Shown here piece after piece: positions 9,400 to 18,317 of a stretch of 64,000 nt of DNA (position 1 is its first letter; each line of letters starts with the position of its first letter). Position numbers and translations under genes: made by a program. The notes under the pieces were generated by a model that was given only the letters and a program-made list of their open reading frames with translations, had not been told where the DNA came from and ran no database searches. The stretch comes from DASUAS01 sp963841415 (GTDB lineage: Bacteria > Actinomycetota > Acidimicrobiia > IMCC26256 > DASPTH01), in contig CAWJCN010000004.1 of NCBI GenBank assembly GCA_963841415.1, positions 124,001 to 188,000 on the forward strand, read 5' to 3'.

Positions 9400-9424
9400 T
9401 GCGCGGACGGGGAGTCGAACCCCG
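9400..9424 (-). other. 3'-end remnant of a tRNA
   Basis: On the minus strand a T-arm (stem CGGGG/CCCCG around TTCGACT) is followed by a 7-nt acceptor half TCCGCGC and an A discriminator. No matching 5' acceptor GCGCGGA or anticodon arm is found nearby, so this is a fragment. It differs from the tRNA-Leu scar at 11204 and may mark another old integration site. Confidence 0.55.
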
Positions 9425-9537
9425 CGCCCCCTGCGCATGAGCAACCACCAGAAGCGAAGGTGCGTCTGACGATCCGAGCCTCCGGGTACAGGAGCCTCGA
9501 GCGGACACGATCCGCCCAGCCAGGGAAGGAGCACGCG

Positions 9538-10179
9538 ATGTTGCTGGGTCAGAGACGACGCGACCCCACCGTCACGACACACCGGCGGCGCAGAACGATG
9601 CGCCCCGCGAACGTCATCGCCGCGATCCTGGGAGTCTGCGCGATCGTGCTGGGCGTGTGGGCATTGATCAAGACCGGGATCAACACCGATCACATCTTCA
9701 CCCCGACCAAGGACGTGCTCGGTCTGCCACACACCCCTACGCTCGCGCTCTGCGAGATCGCGTTTGGGATCCTGTTGCTGGTCGCATCGGCGCTCGGCGC
9801 GTTCGGCACGTTTCTGATCGCCCTGGCCGGTGCCGCATCGTTCGCGTTCGGCGTGATCGTGTTGAGCGATTCGTGGTCGGGACGGGTGCACCGCTGGACG
9901 GCCGCCGATCACGACAGCGGCTGGTTGTTCATCCTCGTCGGCGCGGTCCTCATCCTCGCCGCGGTCCTCCCGCTGTTGGTCTCGCCTCGAAGAGTGCCGG
10001 CGCGCCAGGCGCCCGCGATCGAGCGCGAACCGGTCCCGTCCGAACCTGAACGGACCGCGGTCACCGATGCGACTGCTGACGAAGGCGCGCAACCCGACCA
10101 CACGGGAGCGGCCCCGCCGACCGAGACACCGGCCGACGTCCCCGACGCCGACACCTCGACCAGGCCTGTCACCGGGTAG
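9538..10179 (+). CDS. four-helix membrane protein of unknown function
   Basis: A 213-residue protein with four hydrophobic segments (VIAAILGVCAIVLGVWAL, LALCEIAFGILLLVASAL, FLIALAGAASFAFGVIVL, WLFILVGAVLILAAVLPLLV). A long hydrophilic tail rich in Pro, Ala, Thr and Asp starts at about residue 150. AAGGAG 6-9 nt upstream supports ATG 9538; ATG 9598 is possible. I do not recognise a function. Confidence 0.65.
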   Translation: MLLGQRRRDPTVTTHRRRRTMRPANVIAAILGVCAIVLGVWALIKTGINTDHIFTPTKDVLGLPHTPTLALCEIAFGILLLVASALGAFGTFLIALAGAASFAFGVIVLSDSWSGRVHRWTAADHDSGWLFILVGAVLILAAVLPLLVSPRRVPARQAPAIEREPVPSEPERTAVTDATADEGAQPDHTGAAPPTETPADVPDADTSTRPVTG

Positions 10180-10245
10180 TCGAACGTCATCGCCGCACCC
10201 TCGGTGAGGAGGGCATCACCATCGATACGTGACTACGTTGACCAC

Positions 10246-10503
10246 ATGAGGTGGACCGTGGTTGCGACGGTGGACGTGCCGAATCTGGTGCTCGGCCAAG
10301 GCGCGCTCGAAGACAGCGCGCTCGGGCTGAGCGCGGTCATGGAGTCGAACCGTGGTGGAGTCCAGCGACAAGTCACGCTGACCGTCGAGGCAGCTGACGA
10401 AACCGAGGCGCGGCGCCTCGCCGAAGAACAACTCACCAGCGGGTTCGGGGCACAGCTCTCCGGTGTTCCACACGTCGAATCGATTCGCGTCGAACCGGAC
10501 TAG
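10246..10503 (+). CDS. small hypothetical protein
   Basis: An 85-residue protein (MRWTVVATVDVPNLVLG...) with alternating strands and one helix (AADETEARRLAEEQLTS), consistent with a small alpha/beta ferredoxin-like fold. It has no membrane segment or known motif. It follows the membrane protein on the same strand by 66 bp and may share its transcript. Confidence 0.5.
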   Translation: MRWTVVATVDVPNLVLGQGALEDSALGLSAVMESNRGGVQRQVTLTVEAADETEARRLAEEQLTSGFGAQLSGVPHVESIRVEPD

Positions 10504-10853
10504 GGACGAGGAGCTCGGCTGGGACGCACTGTCGGTCGTCTCGTCTCAGACCAGCAGCTCGACGCGCGCCGCTCCGTGAGGTACGCGTCCGCCACCGCGA
10601 CCAACTCCGCGCGCGATCGCGACGGACACCGTCGTTCTTCATGGACACGCGCGGGAGCTATCGCGCACGTGTCCGGGAGTCACGAACGCTCTTGACAGCC
10701 AGCCCCTCTTCATAGAGGGAGTGATCCCGAACTGGATGGACGCGTGCGGGAGCGATCCAGACTGCGTAGACGTCGCCGGCTGTGATCAGCGATGTCTAGG
10801 AAAGGAAGCAGCGGAAGAGCGAGGGCGAGGACACAAGCGCAAGCGCCCTGCGC
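10504..10853. other. 350-bp stretch without a supportable gene
   Basis: Short frames here show no coherent protein, RNA or repeat. It lies between the last left-flank gene and the broken integrase stub, so it may be debris from an older integration. I see a short inverted repeat CCCTCTTCATAGAGGG at 10704-10719 and nothing else of note. Confidence 0.4.
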
Positions 10854-11091
10854 GTCGCAGCTTCATCGTCTCGAGCCAACGATCGAGCCACTCGGCGAGC
10901 GTCTGCGGATCGTGAGCGACATAGGTGCCGTCGTCGAACGACCGCACGACCTCGGCCCGCGCCCGCTCCGCGTCGCGCTTCGTGCGGAAGCTGCCCTTCG
11001 TGCGCTGGCGACGCCGACCCGTCGCGGGGTCACGGCCCACGTCGACGACGTAGGTCCAGGTGGCACCCCGGCGATGCAGGTGACCCCGCAT
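10854..11091 (-). pseudogene. truncated tyrosine integrase (N-terminal stub)
   Basis: About 79 residues (MRGHLHRRGATWTYVVDVGR... to EWLDRWLETMKL) are closely similar to the N-terminus of the intact integrase at 54506-55663 (MRGHVHRRGKSWAYVVDVGR...). After that the similarity stops and no core-binding or catalytic domain follows. Its upstream region is also homologous to that of the intact gene, including diverged arm sites and the attachment repeat. It is best read as the relic of a related, older element at the same tRNA. Confidence 0.85.
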
Positions 11092-11100
11092 CGGGACGAC

Positions 11101-11118
11101 GTCAGCAGTCCGTGAGCA
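11101..11118 (+). promoter_or_regulatory. diverged integrase arm-site pair
   Basis: GTCAGCA and GTGAGCA stand 11 bp apart just upstream of the integrase stub. This matches the position and spacing of the GTTAGCA pair beside the intact integrase. Probably the decayed arm sites of the older element. Confidence 0.5.
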
Positions 11119-11198
11119 ACGATGGGACGAACTGGACAAAACGCCACGGACGCTGGCTAACGCCGTGGACGTGATCGACAGCATTTCCGCAGGTCAGA

Positions 11199-11255
11199 AG
11201 CGGTGCCCGGAGAGGGAGTCGAACCCCCACGCTCCTCGCGGAGCCGGCGGGTTTA
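11199..11255 (-). repeat. left attachment site (tRNA-Leu 3' fragment)
   Basis: These 57 bp are identical to 55769-55825. On the minus strand they contain the tRNA-Leu 3' end from within the anticodon loop (TAAAC) through the anticodon stem, variable arm, T-arm and acceptor strand to the discriminator. Identity ends abruptly after GTTTA, placing the crossover in or next to the anticodon loop, as is common for tyrosine integrases. It defines the left end of the island. Confidence 0.9.
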
Positions 11256-11616
11256 CGCCTCGCCCTGCGTGTCCAGCGGTTTGGCACGTGTCCACACAAT
11301 GCACTGTGAGCTGGGCGTTCTCGCGCGAGACGTATACACAGACCGGAGCAATCCACTCGGTGTCGCTCCGCGCGTTAGCACGGCGTTAGCAACTCAGACT
11401 TCCTTGCGCCCGGATCGCTGTAGCCCGATCTGGCGATTGTTATGGGACAGCCGGCTCGGGTAGTTATGCCGCTCGGCATTCGCGTACGCGCACCCAATAG
11501 AGCAACCTCACATGGCGTGCCCTGTCAATGAGCCCGGAGGGCCCGTGTCCGACACACGGTTGGACTCGTGGATGGTGTGCCGCGTTTCGGGCGATAGGAG
11601 GCACGAGACTCGGTTG
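11256..11616. other. non-coding island end
   Basis: Between the left attachment site and the phosphate transporter I find no supportable gene. The stretch carries the GTTAGCA pair at 11374-11391 and probably the promoter of the transporter operon. An in-frame ATG at 11512 would extend the transporter by 35 residues that do not look like part of that family. Confidence 0.5.
11374..11391 (+). promoter_or_regulatory. integrase arm-type sites, left end
   Basis: Two exact GTTAGCA heptamers (11374-11380 and 11385-11391) spaced 11 bp, one helical turn. The same heptamer pair with the same spacing and orientation occurs at 55673-55690 near the other end. In the excised circle the two pairs would flank the core site. 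Confidence 0.65.
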
Positions 11617-12627
11617 GTGAGTGCAGCCTTGGCCATCGCGGTTGGATTGGCGCTCGTGTTCGCGTTCACGAATGGCTTGCACGACGCCGCCAACGCGATC
11701 GCGACGCTCGTGGCGACGCGTGCGGCCCGGCCGGGTCCCGCAATCGTGCTCGCGGCGCTGGGCAATGTGATCGGACCGCTCATCCTCGGGAAGGCGGTCG
11801 CTGACACGATCGCTGGGATCGTGACCGTTCCTCACGACGAGGTGGTGTTCGTGCTGGGCGCGGCGCTGACTGGTGCGGTGGTGTGGAACGGGATCACGTG
11901 GTGGCGGGCGCTCCCGTCGAGTTCCGGGCACGCGCTGCTGGGCGGGTTGGTCGGCGCAGCGCTTGTTGAGGGTGGCACTGGTGCGGTGAACTGGGGAGGG
12001 TTCGATGGGATCAAGCCGGTAGGGGTGCTGGGCGTGATGGGTGTGCTCGCGTTGGCTCCCGTCTTCGGTTTTCTGGCCGGTCTCGCCGTGAACCGTTTCG
12101 GGCGGCGTGTCGCGCGCCGCGCCACGACTCGCGTGCGGGGGCCCGTACGGGCCGGGCAGTGGACCATGTCGGGTGGTCTCGCTTTGACTCATGGCGCGAA
12201 CGATGCACAGAAGTCCATTGGAATCGTTGCCGCGTTGCTCGTAGCGGCGGGAGAGACTTCGCACCTCGCATCACCACTGTGGGCCGAACTTGCGTGCGGG
12301 GCGGCGCTCACCGCGGGCACGACGCTGGGCGGCTGGCCGATCATCCGCACGATCGGGCGACGCATCATTCGGTTGCGTCCGCTCGACGCTCTGTCGAGCC
12401 AGACCGGGTCCACCGCTGTTCTCTTCGGCGCGTCCTTGATCGGTGCACCGGTAAGCACGACCCAGGTGGTGACGTCGTCGGTGGTCGGTGTTGCGGGTGG
12501 TCGGCGACGCTGGCGTCACGTCCATTGGCCTCTGGTGCGCACCTTGGCCCTCGCGTGGCTGGTAACCATCCCCGCCGCGGCTGCGATCGCGGCCCTCGCG
12601 CTGTTTCCTTGGAGGTGGCTCTCTTGA
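11617..12627 (+). CDS. PiT-family inorganic phosphate transporter
   Basis: A 336-residue membrane permease. Both PiT signatures are present: FTNGLHDAANAIATLVATR near the N-terminus and THGANDAQKSIGI in the second half. Members import phosphate (often as metal-phosphate) with H+ or Na+. The GTG at 11617 was chosen because the upstream in-frame extension is not PiT-like and AGGAGG lies 15 nt before it; TTG 11614 is also possible. It overlaps the DUF47 gene by TTGA, the usual PiT/PhoU-like pairing. Confidence 0.85.
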   Translation: MSAALAIAVGLALVFAFTNGLHDAANAIATLVATRAARPGPAIVLAALGNVIGPLILGKAVADTIAGIVTVPHDEVVFVLGAALTGAVVWNGITWWRALPSSSGHALLGGLVGAALVEGGTGAVNWGGFDGIKPVGVLGVMGVLALAPVFGFLAGLAVNRFGRRVARRATTRVRGPVRAGQWTMSGGLALTHGANDAQKSIGIVAALLVAAGETSHLASPLWAELACGAALTAGTTLGGWPIIRTIGRRIIRLRPLDALSSQTGSTAVLFGASLIGAPVSTTQVVTSSVVGVAGGRRRWRHVHWPLVRTLALAWLVTIPAAAAIAALALFPWRWLS

Positions 12628-13232
12628 GCAAGCACTGGTTCCTGCCCAAGGATCCCGATCTTCTCGGGCTCCTCTGCGAACAAGCCGCGATCACCGTTGA
12701 CGGGATGCACGCGCTCGTCGCGTGGGCCGCCGGTGAGGCCGCCGCTGCTGAGCACGTGCGCGAGTACGAACACCAGGCCGACGACAAGAAGCGCCAACTG
12801 TGGCGCGAGCTGCGCGACGCGTTCTCACCACCGATCGACGCAGAAGACCTCTTCTCCCTCTCGTCCGATCTCGACGAAGTCCTCAACGCCGCGAAGAACC
12901 TTGTGCGTGAACTTGAAGTCATGCAACTCACCCCGGACACGCCGACTCATGAGATGAGCCTGCTGCTCGCCAAGGCAACGCAGTACCTCGCCGACGCCTT
13001 CACGCGACTCGGCAAACAGGAGCGTGATGCCACCGAGTGCGCCGACGCCGCGATCAAGAGCACTCGCCGCGTCGAACACGTGTACCGCTCGGCGATGTCA
13101 GCGCTGCTGCAAGTCGACGATCTCAGCGAAGTCACGGCACAGCGTGAGGCCTACCGCCGACTCTCTCGCATCGGCGACCACATTCATACTGTGGCCGAGA
13201 GAGTCTGGTACACGGTGATGAAAGAAGCATGA
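12624..13232 (+). CDS. DUF47 PhoU-like protein
   Basis: A 202-residue all-helical protein (SKHWFLPKDPDLLGLLCEQA...) of the DUF47 / PhoU-related family that accompanies PiT permeases. ExxxD-type helical repeats of the PhoU fold are visible around EYEHQADDKKRQLWRELRD and ECADAAIKSTRRVEHVYRS. The start is TTG at 12624, with GGAGG 8 nt upstream and a TTGA overlap with the transporter stop. It probably regulates or couples phosphate uptake. Confidence 0.85.
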   Translation: MSKHWFLPKDPDLLGLLCEQAAITVDGMHALVAWAAGEAAAAEHVREYEHQADDKKRQLWRELRDAFSPPIDAEDLFSLSSDLDEVLNAAKNLVRELEVMQLTPDTPTHEMSLLLAKATQYLADAFTRLGKQERDATECADAAIKSTRRVEHVYRSAMSALLQVDDLSEVTAQREAYRRLSRIGDHIHTVAERVWYTVMKEA

Positions 13233-13329
13233 GAGATCGACCTCAACGAGCGCAAACCTTGATCTCATACGCCATTTCTGCTGCTCGGCATCACCGGATG
13301 GGGCAACGTGTGCGCGTGGCTTCTCGCGG

Positions 13330-13572
13330 TCAGGAGCGGCGGACCGCAGCGATCGTCTCAATCCGCGACCCCTCTGGCATGACCTTGTTGACGTCGATGG
13401 CGATCTCCTTGGGACGAGTGGGGAACCCGCCTTGAATGTCCGCCTGCATCTGTGGCATCAGGATTTCGTCGCGGAATCGCTCCCACCTTTCGTTGGACTC
13501 GTCCACCGCCATGATTGTCCAGCCACCTGCTGAGACGACGAACGCGAGCACGAGATGCTCGCCGCCTGCCAA
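13330..13572 (-). CDS. small hypothetical protein, possibly N-terminally truncated
   Basis: An 80-residue frame from a TTG start. The central GGWTIMAVDESNERWERFRD and EILMPQMQ resemble the C-terminal half of monooxygenase-like (ABM/dabb fold) actinobacterial proteins, in which a first beta-alpha-beta unit comes before. That half is not seen here, although the frame stays open upstream to about 13655. It is convergent with the DUF47 gene. Function unknown. Confidence 0.45.
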   Translation of the reverse strand: MAGGEHLVLAFVVSAGGWTIMAVDESNERWERFRDEILMPQMQADIQGGFPTRPKEIAIDVNKVMPEGSRIETIAAVRRS

Positions 13573-13739
13573 GGGCTGGCCGAAACTACTACTGATGATG
13601 ACGGCGTCCGCTACGTGATGCAGTTGCTGATCGAAGCTGCGCTACGCGCCTGCGACGTCGCTGCTCTCCCTGCTCGCCAAGATCATGCTCGACGGCACCA
13701 CCCGCCACATCCAGCAGCGACGCCACCGCCGCCGCCGGG

Positions 13740-14638
13740 GTGTCGACGGCGGCGAACGACCAGGCCGACGCCACCATGAAGAAGCCGGTCGACGCGTACA
13801 TCGCGCAGCTGAAAAACGGACCCAACACGACCGGTGTCGGCGCGCAGGTCATGACGCCGAAGTTGTTGGCCGACGGCACCAAGGAGTTCGATCTCACCGC
13901 CAAAGTCACGCCGTGGGAGGTTTCACCCGGCAACACCGTCCAGGCGTGGACGTACAACGGCACGGTCCCGGGACCCACCATCAAGGTGCAGCCCGGCGAT
14001 CATGTGCGCGTCGTGCTCGACAACCAGCTCGCCGAGTCGACCCCCATCCACTTCCACGGCATCGACGTCCCCAACGCCATGGACGGCGTGCCGGACGTGA
14101 CCCAACCGCCAGTGAAGCCCGGCGCGACGTTCACCTACGACTTCGTCGCCAACGGACCCGCGGTCGGGATGTACCACTCGCACGACCACGCGGAGCACCA
14201 GGTGCCCGACGGGCTCGTGGGTGCACTCATCATCGGCGACGAGCCGCTTCCCACCGGGGTGGCCGTCTCGCAAGAAGTTCCGATGGTACTCAACGACGCC
14301 GGAGTGATCGGTCTGTCGCTCAACGGGAAGTCGTTCCCCGCCACCGCGCCCGTGATCGCGAAGCAGGGCGACTGGGTCGAGGTGCAGTACGTGAACGAAG
14401 GGCTGCAGATCCACCCGATGCACCTACACGGCCTCCCGCAGCTTGTGATCGCGAAGGACGGTTACCCGACACCGCGCCCTATCAGGTCGACACCCTCGAC
14501 GCGGCGCCGGGTGAGCGATACACCGTGCTCGTCCACGCGACCGAGCTCGGCGTGTGGGCTTGGCACTGCCACATCCTGAACCACGCCGAGAGCGACAGCG
14601 GCATGTTCGGGATGGTGACGACCTTCATCGTGCAGTAG
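13740..14638 (+). CDS. multicopper oxidase, frameshifted in this sequence
   Basis: Two frames make a two-cupredoxin-domain oxidase of about 300 residues. Copper-binding motifs are complete: TPIHFHGID, MYHSHDHAEHQVPDG, IHPMHLHG and, in the second frame, VWAWHCHILNHAESDSGMFG. The switch lies near 14465-14485, where GYP must join the PYQVDTLDAAPGERY segment. The size suggests a small laccase or nitrite-reductase-like form. A Cys followed by a Ser/Thr/Ala-rich stretch (13686 on) could be a lipoprotein linker, but no clean signal peptide is readable. It adjoins a CopD-like gene, so copper or periplasmic oxidation is likely. Confidence 0.75.
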
Positions 14639-14716
14639 GCGTTGGCGCCGGCGGGCCGTGCGAAGTGCCGCGACGATCACCATCGACAGGATGATGTCCC
14701 CGAGGTCACGATTGCT

Positions 14717-15118
14717 GTGCTGCCCATCACGACCACCAGTATCCGCCTCTTCCTCCACGTCCTGGCCGCCACGGTGTGGGTCGGCGGCCAACTGACGCTT
14801 GCCGGATTGGTTCCAGGGCTACGGGCCGTCTCAGCCGAAGCCCCGAGGATCGCCGCGCGAACCTTCAACCGGCTCGCGTGGCCCGCGTTCGCCGTGCTGG
14901 TGGCCACCGGGATCTGGAACATCGCCGCCGTCAACCCGACCTGGGACAGCGAATACGGCCGCACGCTCATCCTGAAGGTGTCAGTCGTCGCACTGTCCGG
15001 GCTTGCCGCGTTCGCCCACACCCGCTCGCGGTCGCGCGCTCTGCTTGCTGTGTTCGGCGCGCTGACCGCGGTCTGCGCCGTCGGAGCACTCTTCCTCGGG
15101 ATTCTGCTCGCCGGGTAA
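14717..15118 (+). CDS. CopD-like membrane protein
   Basis: A 133-residue protein with four hydrophobic helices: LFLHVLAATVWVGGQLTLAG, LAWPAFAVLVATGIWNI, LILKVSVVALSGLAAFAH and a final helix. The first helix has the H-x8-G-G pattern of CopD-domain proteins, which act in copper transport or handling. GTG 14717 is preceded by GAGGT. It follows the multicopper oxidase on the same strand. Confidence 0.65.
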   Translation: MLPITTTSIRLFLHVLAATVWVGGQLTLAGLVPGLRAVSAEAPRIAARTFNRLAWPAFAVLVATGIWNIAAVNPTWDSEYGRTLILKVSVVALSGLAAFAHTRSRSRALLAVFGALTAVCAVGALFLGILLAG

Positions 15119-15151
15119 CCCGCCTGTTCCGGCGTGGAAAGAAGCATCGCG

Positions 15152-15167
15152 AGGACCTTCGACCCTT
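15152..15167 (+). promoter_or_regulatory. DosR-like box A
   Basis: AGGACCTTCGACCCTT matches GGGACTTNNGNCCCT at all but two fixed positions. It lies 117 bp upstream of the PNPOx-type gene and would serve that gene and the CoA-disulfide reductase. Confidence 0.6.
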
Positions 15168-15283
15168 CCCAGGGCCCAGTGGCCATGGTCTGCTCACGAG
15201 AGCGTCACCCGCCTCGCAGAGGGCTCGGGAAGACCTCGCCGACCGCAAGACGTCGGGTCACCAGCAGAACACGGAGGTGCGGA

Positions 15284-15727
15284 ATGCAAGGCGCCTGGCT
15301 GGAAGAGCTCCCGCTCGAGGAATGCATGCGGCTTCTGCGGGAAGGCACCGTCGGCCGCATCGCAGTTGTCATCGACGACTTCCCGGTGGTCCTTCCCGTG
15401 AACTACCGACTCGTCGAGACGAGCGGCTTGGCGTGGATCGCACTGCGAACGCGACCCGGCAACATCATCGACCGGGCACCGATGAATGCAGCGTTCGAAA
15501 TCGATGCCTTCGATCCTGGCCATCGACAAGGTTGGTCCGTGCTGGCGCGCGGCACACTCCACCACGTTGATCCCGACGCCGCGGATTTTCGGCAGCGCTT
15601 CAACTCGGAACCGTGGCTGGCCGCCGAGCGAGACGCCTGGCTCATCGTCGAGCCCTTCGCCATCAGCGGCCGCCAACTGCATGCCGCGGAGACGGCCTGG
15701 GCGTTTCACGTTCGCGCCTACCTCTGA
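15284..15727 (+). CDS. pyridoxamine 5'-phosphate oxidase-fold flavoprotein
   Basis: A 147-residue split-barrel protein: ECMRLLREGTVGRIAVVID, FPVVLPVNYRLVE, GNIIDRAPMNAAFEIDAFD and GWSVLARGTLHHV are the usual FMN- or F420-binding barrel segments. ATG 15284 follows GGAGGTG; upstream in-frame codons look non-coding. Related PNPOx-fold proteins belong to the M. tuberculosis DosR regulon. A DosR-like box lies upstream. The substrate is unknown. Confidence 0.8.
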   Translation: MQGAWLEELPLEECMRLLREGTVGRIAVVIDDFPVVLPVNYRLVETSGLAWIALRTRPGNIIDRAPMNAAFEIDAFDPGHRQGWSVLARGTLHHVDPDAADFRQRFNSEPWLAAERDAWLIVEPFAISGRQLHAAETAWAFHVRAYL

Positions 15728-15827
15728 GCGCGCTCTTGGCAAAACGCCCAGTCCGGTAGAGGCTGTCGCCGCGATCTCGGGACCAACGGCCCTGAGCGCG
15801 GGCCCATGTGTGGCGCATACTCGCCTC

Positions 15828-17534
15828 ATGACCAAGACCGAAGCGTCTGCGGCACACGGGTCGCCGAGCCTGCGGGTGGTGATCGTCGGAGGCGTTGCCG
15901 GAGGGATGTCGACGGCGACTCGACTTCGCCGTCTCGACGCCGAGGCAAGCATCATCGTCCTCGAGCGGTCCGGTCACGTCTCGTTCGCGAACTGTGGCTT
16001 GCCGTACTTCGTCGGCGGGCTGATCGAAGAGGAAGACGACCTCACGCTCCAGACTCCGGAGCAACTGTTCGACCGGTTCCGGCTCGACGTGCGGGTCGAG
16101 AACGAGGTGGTCGCGATCAACCGTGTCCACCGCACGGTCACAGCACGTTCGACCGTCACCGGTGCACGGACCGCGGTGGCCTACGACAAGCTCGTGCTGA
16201 GCATGGGCGCCGCACCGGTGCGTCCCCCGATCTCCGGTTACGACCGAGTCCGTACGCTGCGGACAGTCGAAGACGCGGCCCATCTCGCATCGGATGTCGA
16301 CGTCGCGCCCTCGCACGCAGTCGTGATCGGCGCTGGGTTCATCGGGCTCGAGATGGCCGAGAACCTCGTCGGGCAAGGCATCGACGTCACGATCGTCGAA
16401 GCCGCGCCGCAGGTGTTGTCGCCGATCGATTCGGAGCTCGCGATTCTCGTCGCCGACGAGCTCGTCGCTCACGGAGTGCGCGTCGAGATCGGAGCGACGG
16501 TAGCTTCCGTGGAAGAGAACACCGTGACGCTTGCGGACGGACGCGTCCTCAACGCGGAACTTGTCGTCGGCGCGATCGGCGTGCGACCGGATGTCCAGCT
16601 CGCCGCGAGTGCCGGCATCGAACTGGGACCCAGTGGCGGTATTGCCGTCAACGAGTTGAACCAAACGAACGATCCCGATGTCTACGCGGTCGGCGACGCG
16701 GTGGAGAAGCCCGATGCCATCTCGCACGGGACATCCCTGATCGCGCTCGCGAACGTCGCCAATCGCCAGGGTCGAAGGGTGGCTGACCACATCGCCGGGC
16801 GCCCTTCGTCCGCCGTCCCATCCGTCGGGACCGCCATAGTCCAGGTGTTCGATCTGGTCGCCGCAACCGTCGGGTGGAACGAAAGGAACCTGCGTCGAGC
16901 AGGTCGGAGGTTCCACGCGATCCACTCACACCCGTTCGACCACGCCTCGTATTACCCCTGCGCGACGCGCCTGGCAGTGAAGCTGCTGTTCGATCCAGGC
17001 GACGCGACGATCCTTGGCGCGCAGATCGTCGGCCGCAATGGTGTCGACAAGCGGATCGACGTCATCGCTACCGCGATGGCCGGCGGCATCACCGCCGACC
17101 GTCTTGCCGACCTCGAACTCGCGTACGCTCCACCGTTCTCGTCGGCGAAGGACCCGGTCAACCACCTCGGCTACATGGCCGAGAACGTGCTGAGCGGCGA
17201 CTGCGACATCGTCGATCCACGCGAACTCGACGAGCTGGTCGCGCAGGGATGGGCGCTCGTCGATGTGCGGAGTGCCGAGGAGCACGCCGACCGCGCGATT
17301 CCCGGTTCGATCAACGTCCCGCTCGACTCTCTTCGCGACCGGCTCGGCGCCTTGGGTCATGGCCCGGTCGTCGTCTACTGCGAAGTCGGTCAACGAGGCC
17401 ACACCGCGACCGCGTTGATGCAGGAGCTCGGCCTTCGAGCGCGCAACCTCGACGGCGGCTACCAGACCTGGCTCGCGTCGATGCGGTGCCAGGCGATCAC
17501 ATCGTCGACCACGAGCACCGCATCAGGACGGTGA
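15828..17534 (+). CDS. CoA-disulfide reductase-rhodanese fusion
   Basis: A 568-residue flavoprotein. The FAD fold begins VVIVGGVAGGMSTATRLRRL, the active-site Cys is in SFANCGLPYF, the NAD(P)H fold is VVIGAGFIGLEMAENL, and FAD is closed by DVYAVGDAVE. A dimerisation domain follows and the C-terminus (about 470-560) is a rhodanese domain with catalytic Cys in VYCEVGQRGH. Such CoADR-Rhd proteins reduce CoA disulfides, polysulfides or persulfides. It is downstream of the PNPOx-type gene and box A, and suits thiol redox control under stress. Confidence 0.9.
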   Translation: MTKTEASAAHGSPSLRVVIVGGVAGGMSTATRLRRLDAEASIIVLERSGHVSFANCGLPYFVGGLIEEEDDLTLQTPEQLFDRFRLDVRVENEVVAINRVHRTVTARSTVTGARTAVAYDKLVLSMGAAPVRPPISGYDRVRTLRTVEDAAHLASDVDVAPSHAVVIGAGFIGLEMAENLVGQGIDVTIVEAAPQVLSPIDSELAILVADELVAHGVRVEIGATVASVEENTVTLADGRVLNAELVVGAIGVRPDVQLAASAGIELGPSGGIAVNELNQTNDPDVYAVGDAVEKPDAISHGTSLIALANVANRQGRRVADHIAGRPSSAVPSVGTAIVQVFDLVAATVGWNERNLRRAGRRFHAIHSHPFDHASYYPCATRLAVKLLFDPGDATILGAQIVGRNGVDKRIDVIATAMAGGITADRLADLELAYAPPFSSAKDPVNHLGYMAENVLSGDCDIVDPRELDELVAQGWALVDVRSAEEHADRAIPGSINVPLDSLRDRLGALGHGPVVVYCEVGQRGHTATALMQELGLRARNLDGGYQTWLASMRCQAITSSTTSTASGR

Positions 17535-17624
17535 CCGAGCGGGACGTTCGCAACCTTGCCTCGACCAGAAGGTGTTGTAGCTTCCGCTGCGGAACCGACC
17601 CGCTGCAGCACACGGAGCACCGCG

Positions 17625-18317
17625 TCAGCGCGGCGTATCTCCGTCGGGCAGTCGAGCGTCACGGCGCACCGCTGTCGCGGCCTCGGCACGGTCGCGGATG
17701 CCGCGCATCATCCTCTGCTCCATCAGGAAGTGGATGGCGTCGAAGAAGTGTGTGCCGACCGCGCCACCTGAACTCCGGATGAGGAACCGCGTCTCGAAGT
17801 CGCCGGCGGGTTCCAGGAAGAACGCCCAGGCGCCGGACGCCTTCTGCCCCTGTTGCAATCGTTCCCAGTCGTCCGGCGACACCAGTACTAGTGCGCGAGG
17901 CGCATCGACGAGCGCGGCGATCTGGCGCCCCCGATCGCCCCACCGATCTGGGTCGGCAAGCCAGACCGAGTCTCCCGACCGACGCGCTTGCCATTCGGGA
18001 TGCACGACCATCGCGTTGCGCATCCCGGCGCCGACGAGGTTCTCGAGCCAGGTGTAGCTGTAGAAGCCGGCCTGGTCCTGCCCGATCTGGACGAGCCACG
18101 GCCAGACATCATCGACCGATGCGTGCACCGTGATGGCCCGCGTGATCGAGAGCGTGTGCGGCTCGACGAGGTCGTCGACCGGCAACGCAGCCGACGCGTC
18201 GGCTTCGGTCGCCCCCCAGTGTCGCAACCAGGGCTCGACCCGTCGGACATAGCCGACACCGAGGGCCGTCGTGAATGCGGCGCCGAGCAACGCGCCGCGC
18301 GCGGTACGACCCTTCAC
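17625..18317 (-). CDS. SRPBCC-fold membrane-anchored protein
   Basis: A 230-residue protein: an N-terminal anchor (ARGALLGAAFTTALGVGYV), then an SRPBCC/START-like domain with ITVHASVDDVWPWLVQIGQD, GFYSYTWLENLVGAGM and a C-terminal helix after TRFLIRSSGG. The fold binds hydrophobic ligands. GTG 18317 is preceded by GGAG and overlaps the USP stop (GTGA), so it is the third gene of the flavodoxin-USP-SRPBCC operon behind box B. Confidence 0.75.
   Translation of the reverse strand: MKGRTARGALLGAAFTTALGVGYVRRVEPWLRHWGATEADASAALPVDDLVEPHTLSITRAITVHASVDDVWPWLVQIGQDQAGFYSYTWLENLVGAGMRNAMVVHPEWQARRSGDSVWLADPDRWGDRGRQIAALVDAPRALVLVSPDDWERLQQGQKASGAWAFFLEPAGDFETRFLIRSSGGAVGTHFFDAIHFLMEQRMMRGIRDRAEAATAVRRDARLPDGDTPR

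Noticed and set aside
17538..17556. GGGACGTTCGCAACC resembling a DosR half-box
   Set aside because: It lies at the end of the CoADR gene in a convergent region with no promoter to serve, and the second half does not match.
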